Shown: positions 33,550 to 46,887 of the stretch, in pieces
How the letters are laid out: every line of letters starts with the position of its first letter
Position numbering within the stretch: the first letter of the stretch is position 1
From: Glandiceps talaboti
Taxonomy: Eukaryota; Hemichordata; Enteropneusta; Spengelidae
Reading direction: 5' to 3'
NCBI RefSeq assembly: GCF_964340395.1
Contig: NC_135551.1
Location: forward strand, 3,721,963-3,785,962
Length of the DNA stretch: 64,000 nt
Program-made: the position numbers and the translations under genes
The notes under the pieces: generated by a model
Told to the model about the DNA's origin: nothing
Database searches by the model: none
Seen by the model: the letters and a program-made list of their open reading frames with translations, nothing else

Positions 33550-33903
33550 TATTAGGCCTAAAATACTTTCACTTCCGACACTAAACTTTAAAAAAAACCA
33601 CAAAAAAAAACAACGTATTTGAGAACAATAAAATTGCGAGAATTGTGAAGTCTTGCGAGAAATAGTGGATGCGGAAACTGACATCAACATACAAAGACAA
33701 TATCAGACTGTTCTTCCAATCTATAATGGCTGTACATCTGATCTGAAGAAACCAATAACACAGAGACCATATGGAAAACAACAGAAAAAAAAATACCTGA
33801 ACTAGTTCATGTAGTTATAGAACAAACATGAAAAAAAATCTACCTACCCCGCCTATTCTAAAATTGAGCGTAAATCGGAACCATGCAATTTTTTAAAGCC
33901 TTC
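33550..33903. mobile_element. TIR element of the 2790/8026 family
   Basis: The left end is TAGGCCTAAAATACTTTCAC. The right part carries AAAATCTACCTACCCCGCC and AATTGAGCGTAA and ends TTTTTTAAAGCC. Its interior (CTGACATCAACATACAAAGA, CAGACTGTTCTTCCAATC) shows the uninterrupted state of the copy at 2790-3407. Confidence 0.65.
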
Positions 33904-34369
33904 ATTGGTTTTACTTTAATCTGATAAAGGAGAAGTCAATTATAACAGTAGACAATAAAAAACTTGAAATTTGTCTGACTATACGGTCGGATAGTCCATA
34001 TTCTGCTAATAATAGTCTAAGTTTCTAAGTGTTCAATTCTCACATTTTGGCATGACATACCTTAGGATTTGGTTTGACAACTTGTTAGCATTAAGCTATG
34101 CGATCTACTGTCGCTTTTAAAAAGTTAGTAGAATTCCCGAGGGTCAAGCTTCAGTAGCCGAAAAGCGAACAATGCAATCCTGGCTCCCATGTGTAAAGTT
34201 TGCCGGGTGAACAGCGCCCTCTAGTAGCCACTCGTAGACCTGACTAGTCTAGTCATATTTTTTTTTGAAAGCTTGCCTTAATAATTCCGGAGAAGACACT
34301 TGAATGCAGTCTCTATGAATTAGTTCTTGAATTCTTTAGAAAAAGATATTTTCTCAACAGACATGGCTG

Positions 34370-35460
34370 CCATTCAGTTATTGTCCATAGAGGTCAGGGT
34401 CGAGGTCAAATATAGTGTATGAGAGTCTGGGTAACTGAGGTCAAATATGATGATACCAGCAGAAAGGTCAAAACACCTTATAATATAATAGACACATTAA
34501 TGACGGCTTTGTCTTATGCTTTTGGAGCTGTAGGTGAAATAATTAATTTTTACACCAAATATAACTGCCATTTAGTAAACACAAGTCTTCATGGAAGACA
34601 TAGGGCCCCCCCCCCCACATCAAAAAAAGTATTTCTTGTATTGACTACAACAGGTTCTTTAGTTTGTGCATTATGTTGCAGGCTTTCAGTTCAAAAAGGA
34701 CAACAACTATGGCATGGTTAAGGAAATCAAAAAGATACACTGACAACACCTGAAAGGGTTGTTCATTTCTTATCTATTTGCATTAATAGTTGTATTATCT
34801 TAATGATTTCAAAATAGGAAGACATAGCTATTTGACCCTGAAGGTCAAGGTCAAAAGTCAGTGTCATTAGAAAGCTCATCATTGATAACCATGACAAAGG
34901 CACTTTAATAGGGTCTCTCTGTTAAGCATCAAGAGTTATCGGCCAAGATGTGAATATTTATGACAAATATGGCCGCCATTTTGCTGTTATTGTGGGAGTT
35001 GTGAAACAAAGTGATGTGCATATGTAGACTATAGCAGCTGACATTTGTACAAGGTTTGGTTGAAATCAGTCCATGCATATCTGAGATATGAATGCACACT
35101 TTGACAATAATATGGCTATTTGACCTTGAAGATGGAGGTCAAGGTCAAAAGTCAATGTGCCATTAAAAAGCATGGGTGAAGACACGTGAATGAGGTCTCT
35201 ATCTGTTAAACTTCAAGTTATTTGGCAAAGTGTGATTATTTATGACATATATGGCTGTCATTTCGCTGTTGTCATGAGGGTTGTAAAACCAAGTGACATG
35301 CATATGCCCTCTGTAACATCTGACATTTATACCAGGTTTGGTTCAAATTGGCGCATGCATATTGGAGATACAGGTGGACACGGAAGGACAAACAGACGGA
35401 CGGGACCCAATGTAGTAGCCCCCGTCGGGCTTCACCCTTTTGGGGCTAATAATCACGAGC
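34370..35460 (+). mobile_element. Third tandem-core element ending in a hairpin
   Basis: About three diverged ~300-bp units carry AAGGTCAAGGTCAAAAGTCA, ATGGC(C/T)G(C/T)CATTT and ACATTTGTACAAGGTTTGGT. They end with GACAAACAGACGGACGGGAC and a terminal inverted repeat, TAGCCCC...GGGGCTA (35415-35450). No ORF was found. A further diverged half unit, with a GACA tract and a long G-run (35846-35868), follows at 35550-35870. Confidence 0.55.
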
Positions 35461-35845
35461 ACCAAAATTAATGCATGTTTGAATTTCTCTTAATCTTGTG
35501 TGCAAGATTTAAATAACAAAACTGGTCACACTTAAATACCATGAAATATATGTGATATGAAAGAAAAATGTTTGATTTTGAAGATTGGCCCTGAAGGTCA
35601 AGGTCTTAGTCTTAAAAGAGAGCTTACACATGATAAGATGAAGTCTCTAAGTATTAGTTTTTTTAACGTAGAACTCACCTCGGTTATCTAATTTCATGAT
35701 TTTTACAACAAATATGTCGTGGATATTTGCATTATACATGGATATTGCATGTCAGAGAAATGATACATTACAGATGAAAGCACAGATTATGCACAGACAG
35801 ACAGACAGATGGACAGATGGACAAAGCCTATTGTACTGACACTGG

Positions 35846-35868
35846 GGGGGGGGGGGGGGGAGGGGGGG
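35846..35868. repeat. Poly-G tract (~23 bases, one A interruption)
   Basis: The longest of several G- or C-runs in the window (others near 9762, 13668, 13905, 17541, 17581, 17616, 19226). Such runs can fold as G-quadruplexes and are prone to sequencing length errors. Confidence 0.9.
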
Positions 35869-35893
35869 ACTCTAAAAAGGACAGACTCATATC

Positions 35894-36547
35894 TTAATTA
35901 GAAGAATTAATGTATTTATTCTGTAAAAAAGTGCTCAGAAAATCCAGTGTAACAAGAAAATAATTTTGAGAAACGTATATGTATTCTCTGGTATGAAGTG
36001 AACATGATCTTTCAATTTTGTATAAATTTAGCAAACTGGTAATGACATAGCTTGAAATAAAGCTATGCAAATAACAGAAGTTACTGTACTCTTTTATCTT
36101 CACAACAAATATTTTGGTGATGGTAAATGTAAAAGTACATGTTAGAAAACAAACACTGTAACAGTAAGAAATTACATCACTGTTGTGTTCATAACAAATA
36201 TTTTGGTGATGGCAAAAGTACATGTACATGCTAGAATATATCATGTACTTGCAAACCACTGTACTCTGTTGTGTGTTCAGGGTAAATCTAAAACTTAAAC
36301 TTGCCGGAACTGCTAGCGACCAATTACTACATACAGTGAATAATATGTAGTTTGGTGACCAACTATTTAATTGTAAGCAGGCTAGGGAGATAAGATTAAG
36401 GCTGGAATAAGAATAGAGAATAACAAGACCACCTAACATTGACATAAAACAGAACTTGCATTGCTTACATCCCAATGGTATACTTGCCTGTAGTTGGCCT
36501 GCATTTATTAGTTTCAGATTTTTAAGTTCAATTACCGTATATTTCAA
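35894..36547 (-). CDS. Unexplained 217-codon open frame downstream of PRDX4
   Basis: The open frame starts at ATG 36547 and runs 217 codons in AT-rich sequence, longer than chance would usually give. The translation is rich in Cys, Tyr, Phe and Ser, with no recognisable domain or signal, and partly derives from an internal duplication of a CATCACCAAAATATTTGTTA segment (minus strand, near 36115 and 36205). It lies past the PRDX4 stop on the same strand, so it could simply be untranslated or intergenic DNA with few stops. I would not rely on it as a gene. Confidence 0.15.
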   Translation of the reverse strand: MKYTVIELKNLKLINAGQLQASIPLGCKQCKFCFMSMLGGLVILYSYSSLNLISLACLQLNSWSPNYILFTVCSNWSLAVPASLSFRFTLNTQQSTVVCKYMIYSSMYMYFCHHQNICYEHNSDVISYCYSVCFLTCTFTFTITKIFVVKIKEYSNFCYLHSFISSYVITSLLNLYKIERSCSLHTREYIYVSQNYFLVTLDFLSTFLQNKYINSSN

Positions 36548-36717
36548 TTTATTGTTTTATGGAACTTTACGTCAAATTGTATCAAAAACATGTTTTAGGG
36601 ATTACTCTCAATAGTATTGTGTGTTACAGGCAACTCTCATGACTAGAATCAAACCTCCATTGAATGGAGAAAGGACTCTATGTACTCTAAACCAAATTAT
36701 ACATTTTAACTGTTTCA

Positions 36718-36723
36718 TTTATT
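36718..36723 (-). terminator. Candidate PRDX4 polyadenylation signal
   Basis: AATAAA on the minus strand about 165 bp after the stop codon. It is the first such hexamer downstream. Confidence 0.45.
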
Positions 36724-36888
36724 TTTAGTCTCTCTGATGATGTAGACACTGAGTTTTCAAAACTTTGGAATGAAAGAAAAGATTGGGGAGAGATACAAGT
36801 CAGTTTAAAACAAGACGTGGAAAAAACACAGAATATTTTAGTGAGTTATTGGACAAGAAATATTGACAGCTGAGATGAGCTTGTAATA

Positions 36889-37111
36889 TTACAAATCACC
36901 ACCATGTTTCTCAAAGTATGCTTTCTTCTTTTCAGGGTCTGGTATGATCTGAAATATACAATCACAATTTATATACGTACATTAGGTTTTATAGGGAGAG
37001 GTCAAAGGTCAAACAGAGATGTGGCAAACACCAAATTATGCCTTGATAGCAATGAAGATTAAAACAAACTCATTTGAAATCAATATTCATCTAAATATTT
37101 CTCAAACTTTG

Positions 37112-37161
<50 letters not shown>

Positions 37162-40100
37162 TAAGCAATCAAATTCCTATAACACCGATTTCCAGAGCCA
37201 TGTTCTGTTCAGACTATCATGAAGATGATAATATCAGTAGAAATTTAAATATTCTACAAATTGTCATGACAGCATCCTCCCCGACAGTTCTCACTTTCAG
37301 ACTGGGATATCACTATTATACCCATGTCAATCACTGGGATATCAATATTATACCCATGTCAATCACTAGAATATCAATATTATACCCATGTCAGTCACTG
37401 GGATATCACTATTATACCCATGTCAATCACTGGGATATCACTATTATACCCATGTCAATCACTGGGATATCAATATTATATCCATGTCAATCACAGGGAT
37501 ATCACTATTATACCCATGTCAATCACAGGGATATCACTATTATACCCATGTCAATCACAGGGATATCACTATTATACCCATGTCAATCACAGGGATATCA
37601 CTATTATACCCATGTCAATCACTGGGATATCAATATTATATCCATGTCAATCACAGGGATATCACTATTATACCCATGTCAATCACTGGGATATCAATAT
37701 TATACCCATGTCAGTCACTGGGATATCAATATTATACCCATGTCAATCACTGGGATATCACTATTATACCCATGTCAATCACTGGGATATCAATATTATA
37801 TCCATGTCAATCACAGGGATATCACTATTATACCCATGTCAATCACAGGGATATCACTATTATACCCATGTCAGTCACTGGGATATCACTATTATACCCA
37901 TGTCAGTCACTAGGATATCACTATTATACCCATGTCAGTCACTGGGATATCAATATTATACACATGTCAGTCACTGGGATATCAATATTATACCCATGTC
38001 AGTCACTAGGATATCAATATTATACCCATGTCAATCACAGGGATATCACTATTATACCCATGTCAATCACAGGGATATCACTATTATACCCATGTCAATC
38101 ACAGGGATATCACTATTATACCCATGTCAATCACTGGGATATCACTATTATACCCATGTCAATCACAGGGATATCACTATTATACCCATGTCAGTCACTG
38201 GGATATCACTATTATACCCATGTCAGTGACTGGGATATCAATATTATACCCATGTCAGTCACTAGGATATCAATATTATACCCATGTCAATCACTTTCAG
38301 ATGATATCAAGTTTTTGTTTACTTTTGAAATATAGGTTTAACTTACAGTATCACTGCCTGGCTTCCATTCACATGGACACACTTCACCATGTTGGTCTGT
38401 GTACTGGAATGCTGCTACCAGACGTAGCGTTTCTTCTACAGATCGCCCCACTGGCAAGTCATTCATGGTAATCTGACGTAAGATACCTTTGTCATCGATA
38501 ATAAACAGACCTCTACAAAACAAATAGATAGTCATCAATGTACCACACTTGCAACAAATACAAATAGTTTCATTCTCATTTTCAAATTCGTTAGAGCACT
38601 GCTAATTTTTGTTTCTTGCAATAAATTTCACCCAAACTGTGACTGCTGTGCTGTGATTACTGTATTCTGAGCTATATAACGGAAGAGATGAATGCATGTC
38701 TTTTTTGTCCTTTTTCAGCTGATCAACTGATATATTAATGTGGAAAACTTATAATAAGTACAGAAACTTAAAGGCTCACATCAGAATAGGATTACAACCC
38801 GTGAAAAAATATCGGTGTGTTTGCTTCCTTATGGTAAGCAGGAATGAGGCAAAGTTCTTGTAAAGACATACAACGTAATTAGTGTTGGTAACTTATCAAA
38901 GTATAAACACTACAAGAGCCAGCAGGATGCCATGACTTTGTTTACTGGTAGAATACTATGTGGTAGAACAATCAAGTACAACTGTTAGTGTTACTTCATA
39001 ACTTTGACAGATATAAACAAACTGATAAAAGTATCACCTAACCTACATCAGAGCAAGGGTACATGAGGCAACACTTCTGGTGTCTATAACAATATTGAAT
39101 AACATGAATAAAGACAACATCAGAATGTTCCGTCAAGTTCTTGTTTATAATTAGTTCAGTATCTTGAATCGCTAAATAATATCTAATTATAATACACAGA
39201 GAAATACATAATTACATTTAATTTGATCGAATCACGCTGGAATACAAATAGAACATATGAGACGCTGTTGTGGAGTGTACCGATTGAATAGCATCCCCAA
39301 TGGTCGGAGAATTTACTTCTCAGTTTGGTCGCGCGATTACGAACTCACATGATTCGATTCTTGGCAAACGTCCATGAAAGTACCGAAATTTGAAAATTCA
39401 ACCTCCACGAGCTCAGCTCAATTTGCTCATTTGCTAAAAAAGAAGGGGTAGGACACTTTAGTGTTCTTTTTTGTCGTATGTGTGAAACCACATCGCCCTC
39501 GTTCACAGACGCTTTCTGTTTCGGGCAAACTTACGAGTATTTGTTTAATCAGTCAGATGATGTAAGTTTTCTCCTTCATTCAAAGTGTATATTTGAAGAG
39601 ACACAGATATGACGACTACTGATTATTTTTATGTAATTTTATGGAAACAATATAGACCAGAATCAACTGTATGTTCGAGCCTACTGCAATTCTTCAGCAC
39701 CAAATATTGATTAAAGTAAAATGTTATCAATTGTGTTTTTGTTTATTTCCCACGCAAAAGATGCGACGTTTCGGAGCTTCACTTCAAATAATATGCTGTT
39801 TTGGCAATCTGTTTTAATGTCCCGCAAACTCCACAATGTACTGCAACTTGCGAAATATACATCTCACCACAAGAGGACAGCAGGTGGTATCAAGCTTCGA
39901 GAGAAAATTCATGGGTCACATGGTCAATTTGAAGCGTCCTGATTGGCTTATTCGATGCCATGTCCTACCCCTCTGTATTACTAGTTTAAGCAAGGAATGT
40001 GTTCGAGCTCAAGCACGGTAAGCAGCGCGTCAGCTGTCGCGAGTGCACTGAGCATCGATTTTGCACCATGATCATGTTCCATTAATGTTGGTAACAGATA

Positions 40101-43100
40101 AAGCATTATCCATATACTTTCTTTTCCTTTATTCTTTTTTGGAGTCTCCCATATTTATATAAACTTTTTCTGCGATTATTAAAAATGTTTCATTTTTTAA
40201 AAGACCAGAAAGTGTACTAGTACATACATATAATATTAATTTTTAATCATTCCATTTCTGGCCTCATACACAAAATAACAAATATATGTAGGCATGTCTA
40301 ATTAGTTTATTAAAATATACTATAAATAAAGAAGTAAGTATGTAAATGTGACTCATAGCTAACTTGGGCCTTTATTACCTGTATGACATCATTATCATTT
40401 TCAGATTTCACCAGAATTGTTGCCTCATGCCCCTGATCAGAGTCACCCACTGTTGTTTTTGTATCAGTTGTATTCTTGCTTTTATCTAGTTTTTTTACAG
40501 TGTGAAATTTTTCCTTAGCTCACTTCATTCAAACAAATACACCGGTATCTCTTCTTCGGTTGTCAACACTAGATGTGAGTAATGGTGGTTTGTATCATTT
40601 CATGGGTTGTCAACACTAGATGTGAGTAATGGTGGTTTGTATCATTTCATAGGTTGTCAACACTAGATGTGAGTAATGGTGGTTTGTATCATTTCATGGG
40701 TTGTCAACATTAGATGTGAGTAATGGTGGTTTGTATCATTTCATAGGTTGTCAACACTAGATGTGAGTAATGGTGGTTTGTATCATTTCATGGGTTGTCA
40801 ACACTAGATGTCAGTAATGGTGGTTTGACAGACCTTTCAGAAAAAGTTGGTCTGGAACAAAAGAATGATTCTAATGTAATGTTTATGGAATGACTGATAA
40901 GATTACAGTCAGTGCAAGTGTGGTGTGCTCGAGGTATACACACGAGTCTTTGCAGTATGTGTTCTCTGCACCCATACTTTCATGAGCATAGCGAGTGACA
41001 GTGCAGCAGAAAATACTGCAAGCACCAGTGCAAATACCCCATAGTACCAACACTGGAACTCATGTGGCATGGGGTTTTGTTATCATTACATACGCTTATC
41101 TGAAGAGGAAAATTTCCATAAAAATCATACAGTGTGATCACACCATTTCGTGTGTAGAGAATGACTGTGTCCTCATTTGCATGCAGGTATGCAATAATGT
41201 TTTCGGTATTGTACTGCTGTGCAAATACCACTAGTATGTGCATGCACCAGTGCAAGTAATCACTGGTATATATGTAATAATACATTGTTTCTTTATTCTA
41301 TGAGTTAGTCACCATTATTCCTTATATAGTTGATATTTTTCAAAGCTATTTGTAGATGGTTTGATGTATTAACAAAACAATCACTTTTGATAGTATGTAC
41401 ATGCATACAAATGGAGAATACAAGGGGTAGGTAACACTATACCCTATTACAGTGTTTGTATTACAAACCGTACACATGCAAAGTTACATGCCGGACCATA
41501 CAGCATGACATGTAAGTAAAATGTAACATACTATGTTGTATGCTCTTACCCAGTGGTTTTACAGACAGTTTTATTATGTTTTGAGAGTTGCAGCCTGGGA
41601 AACAAAGCCAAGATTTGATGTTATGACAAAAACAAACCTGACACATTTAGTAAAACAGTCAGCCATGCAGTGCTCTCGTATTTTCACTGAACATGCAAAA
41701 TGTATTACAAAATGAATATCTACTCATTGTATAATGAAATCTACAAAGAGGGGAAAATCTACCCGTTATATAATGGAATCACCAATGAGGATAAAATCTA
41801 CCCAATATATAGTAGAATCACCAATACCTGAGTGTATGTCCAAGGTCTTCCAGCAGAACACCATAATCTTTAGATATTTGATGGGTAAGATCTGACAACA
41901 GAGGGATTTGAATTTCTCCCAAACCACCTTGTTTACGTGGAGTATTTATCCTGTAAAATGGAAAAAAAGGATGTATGTGTCTTTGTTTTTGTTTTTATTT
42001 CAGTAAGTCCGAAATGCTGCTCAATCTGACTAAAATCCGATGCAGTGTACACAGTGTAATTTCTTTTTGGCTGTTACGTTTACTGTCAATTGTTCTTTTG
42101 TGTGTGCTCGTTACATACATCTGACACAATACCATTGGTTTTTTGTAGATGACTTACCATGCCAAGTGTGTGAATTGTGAGTCTACAGACACACCAACAA
42201 CTTCAGTATTGATCTTTCGGAAATCTTCAATATGATCACTGAATGCAATTATTTCAGTTGGACACACAAATGTACTGAAATACAGAAATAAAAAATACAA
42301 CAATGTGGTTATAGATCTAGTTTGATAGAATAGATTACTTGTACATACATGTAGTGTTTATGATGTGTTGTGTTATGCTGTACATGATTTGAGACACCTG
42401 ATAGGGCTTAACAACACAATGTATCTCACATTCTCTACTTCACTAAATGCAGCTATATATCATTGGTTGAAAACATGCATTTATTCTCATCCCCCCAGTA
42501 ACACTTTTCATTCATTTCTCACACTACATGTATGATAATACTTTGAGATATGGTAATAAACGAATTGATTAAAAGTGGATTGCTATCTATAACAATACTT
42601 TGTCATAAAAGTAAACAGTAGATATGTGTCTCGTTTCATATTTTGAAATGCTTTGTTTTGATGTTTGTCCAACATTTGCATCTCTAATACAATACAATAC
42701 AGATAGATCACTTACAAATCCAGTGGATAAAACAGCAGTACAATATATTTGCCTGCATAGTCTGACAACTTGAGTTCTTTAATTTGCCCACTGACAACAG
42801 CTGTACCCTTCCAATCTGGTGCTGGTTTGGCAACTGAAATGTATGGAAATAAAATCTCACTTTAAAACTTTTAACCCTATCATGTTTAAAATGATTTTTT
42901 CCTTTTTTCACTTCATGCAATGTTGACCTAAATGATTCTATATCATTGATAAGAGATACAGCATCTACTAAAAATTGTAATTACAACATGGAAGTTGTCA
43001 ATCCAAGTTGTCTTTGTTATGTCAATCCATGGTCCTCAAAAATACTCCTTGTACAAAGTTTATGCTATATTTGCTCAAATTTTTGGAAGACAAAATACTT

Positions 43101-46100
43101 GGATTACAACCTGCAAAAATAGTGCCAATGGTGTTGTAGCACAACTGTACAGTTTTTTAAAATATTTTTCCACACGCTGATCCATGCTAGGTATAGGTGT
43201 TCATTTGCTGAATGACTATCCAGTTGCCTATCCAACACTGTTGTTATCTTTGCAATATATGTGATCTTTTGGCTGGTCATCTTGCTAGACATATTTGCAT
43301 ACATTTTTTATTGTTCGTTCACTTATCTATGAATCCCTGATGTTATCTTTGCAATATATGTGATCATGTGGCTGTTGCTATGGGCATGGTCTTGTTGCTA
43401 GGTATATTTGCAAATATCTTTTGAATGTTTATTCATTTGACTATTAATCCCTGTTATCTTTGTAATATACGTGATCATTTGGCTGTTGCTATGGGCATGG
43501 TCTTGTTGCTAGGCACATTTACATAAATGTTTTGAATGTTTATTCATTTGTCTATTAATCCCTGTCGTTTTCTTGCAATATGCGTGATCATTTAGCTGTT
43601 GCTATGGGCATGGTCTTGTTGCTAGGCATATTTACATACACTTTTTGAATGTTTGTTCATTTGTCTATTTACATGTATCCCTGTTATCTTTGTGAAAAAC
43701 ACCAGCGTTTGGCTGTTGCTATGGGAGTGGTCATGGTTGCTATGAATATTTGCATACATTTTTTGAATGTTTACTCACTTGCCTACCAGATCATGTTGTT
43801 TAACCAAAATATACTAGCATTTGGTTGTTGCTAAGGGCGTGGTCATTGTTGCTAGGGCCAATTGTGTCAAAATATTTTGACAAAAATCTACAGAATAACA
43901 CTTCTGGAAACATCTAACCAAGTTTCAATCTCATTGATCAAGAACTTTTGAGATATAAGTTTTTGACCAAAATTCACATTTTTACACCTAATTTGCATAT
44001 CACTGATGAGATCATTATATGTTTAATACTTTGTCATCCATACACCCCTAGATCCATCCCATTAAATTTTAGCCTAATCTGCTCAGTAGGTTTGGAATGA
44101 AAGATTTCTCCCAAAAAATAACATTTTTAGCCCGAATTTGCATATCACTGATGAGATCATAATGTCATGTCCAATTCTTAATCTAAATACCCTTAAGAAT
44201 GTTTCTTCCAAATTTCAGACTGATCTGCCCAGTAGTTTTTGAGTTTAAGTTTTTTGATCAAAGTGTCTCAATCTCCTGAACTTACATAGGCACCCCTGTT
44301 TTTTTTTGTCAGTTGTATTGTTGTTTTTACCTAATTCTGTCATTGCCTAAAGTCTTCCCTTAGCTCAATGCATTCAAACAAATGCACTAGTATTTTTTCA
44401 TGAGTTGTATTCAACAGGTCAGATGATCAATTATTTAGATTAGATCAACTACATAAAATTCTCTCTATCATTTCTCACCTGTTTGATCAATGATAACACA
44501 CTTAGTACATGTACATATCATGAACTTTGACTCCAATAAAACAAACACACAGCAATGTTGTTTTACAGTGTTAATAACACGTCCTTCAATTGACATGAAA
44601 CTGTTTCCATTTGGAATAATATCACAAGGAATATTTGCTGAGTAGATATTTAAAATTTTAATGAGTTCGGTATGATGGTGAGAGGTAATCACTCATTTAG
44701 CAATTTAGAAAATTAACAATTAATCTTATTTCTGCAATAATGAATGTTTTATTGGACCCCATAGCTTTATAGATATTAATCATTTTACTTATAAAAATTT
44801 CATACTTGAGAGACTTATATTTGAGGGGGAGAGGAGAATTATTGGTTCCAAAAAATAGGTTCTGTGCATAAAAATTTTCATTTAACTGTTGTTTTTTTTC
44901 CCATTCAATAAGCTGACAGTATGCATTATTATTAATTAGATGTCTTCATGAATAGCTCATTTACATAATAATCTATATTTATGGTGTTTTTTGACCATCG
45001 GCCCATGTGCAAAAATTATTAACTGAAAAGTACATATCTGTTGTACAGAGCAGACGTTAGACAAATTAAATAAAATTGCATAGTAGTTACTTTGGAAGTT
45101 GTTAGCACCATATTGACATAAACTGAGCAAGATATTTGAGTTAGCAGTACTCATTAAAATCATAAATTTATTGTAATTGGGTTGGTTGTCTACATTTTCT
45201 GGTTTAAATTTGAATCCTAAGTTGATTATATTCTAGACAAATTCAACAAAAGTGGTACTAATGTTTGGCATCTCCTTTATAAATTGCATATACATGTACT
45301 GGCTCTATGTTCATATATGTTAACATACCATTTGAAGTTTGACAAAAATATTTTTTCGCAATAAAATCTACAAAGTATAGAAATAAATACTAGAATTATG
45401 AAGTCTTGATTATACTAGTACTAAAATAAAAAGTTATCAGTTACAAATATTCAAAGTACTAAAGACTAAAAGGTGTAGAGTGATAACAGTTGATCCATTG
45501 GAAAGTTGACAATACATGTAACTGTGAGTGATGTAGAAAATAGCCAGATGGCAGAAAAAATAACTGCATCAATGATAAATTTCTGGCTGAGAAAATTCTA
45601 AAACATGGACAAAATTCTGAAACATCGATAATTCTATCGAAATGCTGAAATATTTTGCATTTTTTCTTGTTGAAACCTAAAAATGTAATTTGATTGCATC
45701 AAATGTTCCCCCACGATCAAACTTAAGATATGTTGAATTTCCTTACCTTTATTGTAGCAACCAGAGAATTATAAAAATTTGCTAAAATGGTTACAGCATG
45801 GACCTAATGGGTCCTCAGAATTACAAAGTCCAAACCATGGGAGGAGGAAGACCTCCCCCCCCCCCTCCCCCATGATTGCAGACCAGACACAAATACATGA
45901 CAGATGTCGTCTGTCAAGATATTGTTGCCTTCTGTCACTAAAATTATCTACATTCCTGAATGACTGTTGACCAGTGCATCCTATTTTCCTAATCTACATG
46001 TAGTAAAAAATGTCTTCGGTCTTGCCTGAATTGATATATGCTATTAGCTCAAAAGTTATGAAACGAGAAATTGTTTCTTGTTGAAATTTTAAATCTAATT

Positions 46101-46843
46101 ATACAGTCACTGTCCAGGTGTATTGCTATTTCACTGAATTGACTGTTATCTACTTTTTTCAAAATTTCCAGTATTGTTTTACTGTTTGCTACTGTATCTT
46201 TACCATTTCCAGCATTATCACAAGTGTTTATGTATTTCTACTTTCAAATCTTCAGTTTTGAAGGGTAAGGCAATTATAATGAAATTACCTAATAAAGATT
46301 TATAGTTATACACATCTTATGTTGGAAGCTCTACAGTGTTCACATTTTTAAAAAGTTTTAAAATAATTACATGTAATTTCGATTGACCAATAATAACATG
46401 AATATAATTTACAAAAGTATTAATTTCAGTTACAATATTTTGATTTTGTTTCATTTTTCATGTACATATATATAAGTTCAAGAATACACTGTGTAGAAAT
46501 TACTTGCCGGCGTAATCTTTATTATTAAGAATTCTAAATTAAAAAAAAATACAATTTGCGCAAGCAAAGCGTGAAACGTTATTTTAGAGAGAGTAATAAA
46601 CAGGTGTGTCTGGGCTAGGCTATTCAAAACAGTTATTAACAAATTGATTACAGATTATTAGTTGCAACCGATAAACATCTGGTATCACTTACCTTGCGCT
46701 TTACTGTAATGGAGTGCATGTTCTGACTGCCTATCACCAGAGGGATATGGATAAAGTGTGGCAAATGTTGGACATGTTTCTTGAGACAGAGTGGAAACTG
46801 CAAAGGTGAGAAGAAGCGCACTTACAATCACGTTGGTCGCCAT
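36889..46843 (-). CDS. PRDX4: Peroxiredoxin-4-like secreted/ER 2-Cys peroxiredoxin
   Basis: Thiol peroxidase that reduces hydrogen peroxide; PRDX4 works in the ER and secretory pathway and passes oxidising power to protein disulfide isomerases. Exons in transcript order: 46693-46843, 42716-42833, 42158-42274, 41828-41950, 38347-38512, 36889-36948 (735 bases, 244 aa plus stop), all GT-AG with matching phases. Residues 1-20 ([20 protein letters not shown]) form a signal peptide, followed by an extra Cys near residue 23, as in PRDX4. Peroxidatic Cys94 is in TFVCPTE, resolving Cys215 in GEVCP. The GGLG (137-140) and C-terminal YF (236-237) motifs of overoxidation-sensitive enzymes are present. 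Oddity: the resolving Cys is followed by Pro-Cys (VCPCEW), where Ala/Gly is usual. The protein ends -GGDL, not a KDEL-type signal. Confidence 0.96.
37112..37160. repeat. (AATC)n microsatellite
   Basis: About twelve AATC/TCAA tetranucleotides in the last PRDX4 intron. Confidence 0.95.
37313..38300. repeat. 32-bp minisatellite, about 31 copies, in the last PRDX4 intron
   Basis: Unit GGGATATCACTATTATACCC followed by ATGTCAATCACT, with C/A, T/A and A/G variants. Since 32 is not a multiple of three and the unit lacks stops, all three plus frames stay open for ~240-315 codons. Those ORFs are artefacts, antisense to PRDX4. The array ends 46 bp from the exon 5 donor and does not include it. Confidence 0.96.
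39444..39972. mobile_element. Possible small TIR element in PRDX4 intron 4
   Basis: Exact 12-bp inverted ends AGGGGTAGGACA and TGTCCTACCCCT enclose about 500 bp. No target duplication was recognised, so this rests on the inverted repeat only. Confidence 0.3.
40549..40826. repeat. 46-bp minisatellite, 6 copies
   Basis: Unit GGTTGTCAACACTAGATGTG continued by AGTAATGGTGGTTTGTATCA and TTTCAT. It lies in PRDX4 intron 4. Confidence 0.95.
43113..44290 (+). mobile_element. Second copy of the 3808-type tandem-core element, in PRDX4 intron 1
   Basis: It starts like the first copy (GTTGTAGCACAACTGTACAG) and has about six ~114-bp units with GGCTGTTGCTATGGGCATGG. It then has intact downstream units (AATTTGCATATCACTGATGA, TAATCTGCTCAGTAGGTTTG, GACTGATCTGCCCAGTAGTT). 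It lacks the CA microsatellite and terminal hairpin, so it is 3'-truncated or diverged there. Flanking intron sequence from 44291 to 46692 shows no gene. Confidence 0.7.
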
Positions 46844-46874
46844 CTTGAAACCACGTAGACTTTTGACTCCCCAA

Positions 46875-46887
46875 GTTTATATAAAAG
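46875..46887 (-). promoter_or_regulatory. Candidate PRDX4 TATA box
   Basis: Minus strand CTTTTATATAAAC, about 35 bp upstream of the ATG at 46843. If used, the leader would be very short. Confidence 0.45.

Noticed and set aside
37200-38471. Four overlapping ORFs of 147-315 codons
   Set aside because: They arise from the 32-bp intronic minisatellite of PRDX4 and are open in every frame; their ends run into antisense PRDX4 exon sequence.
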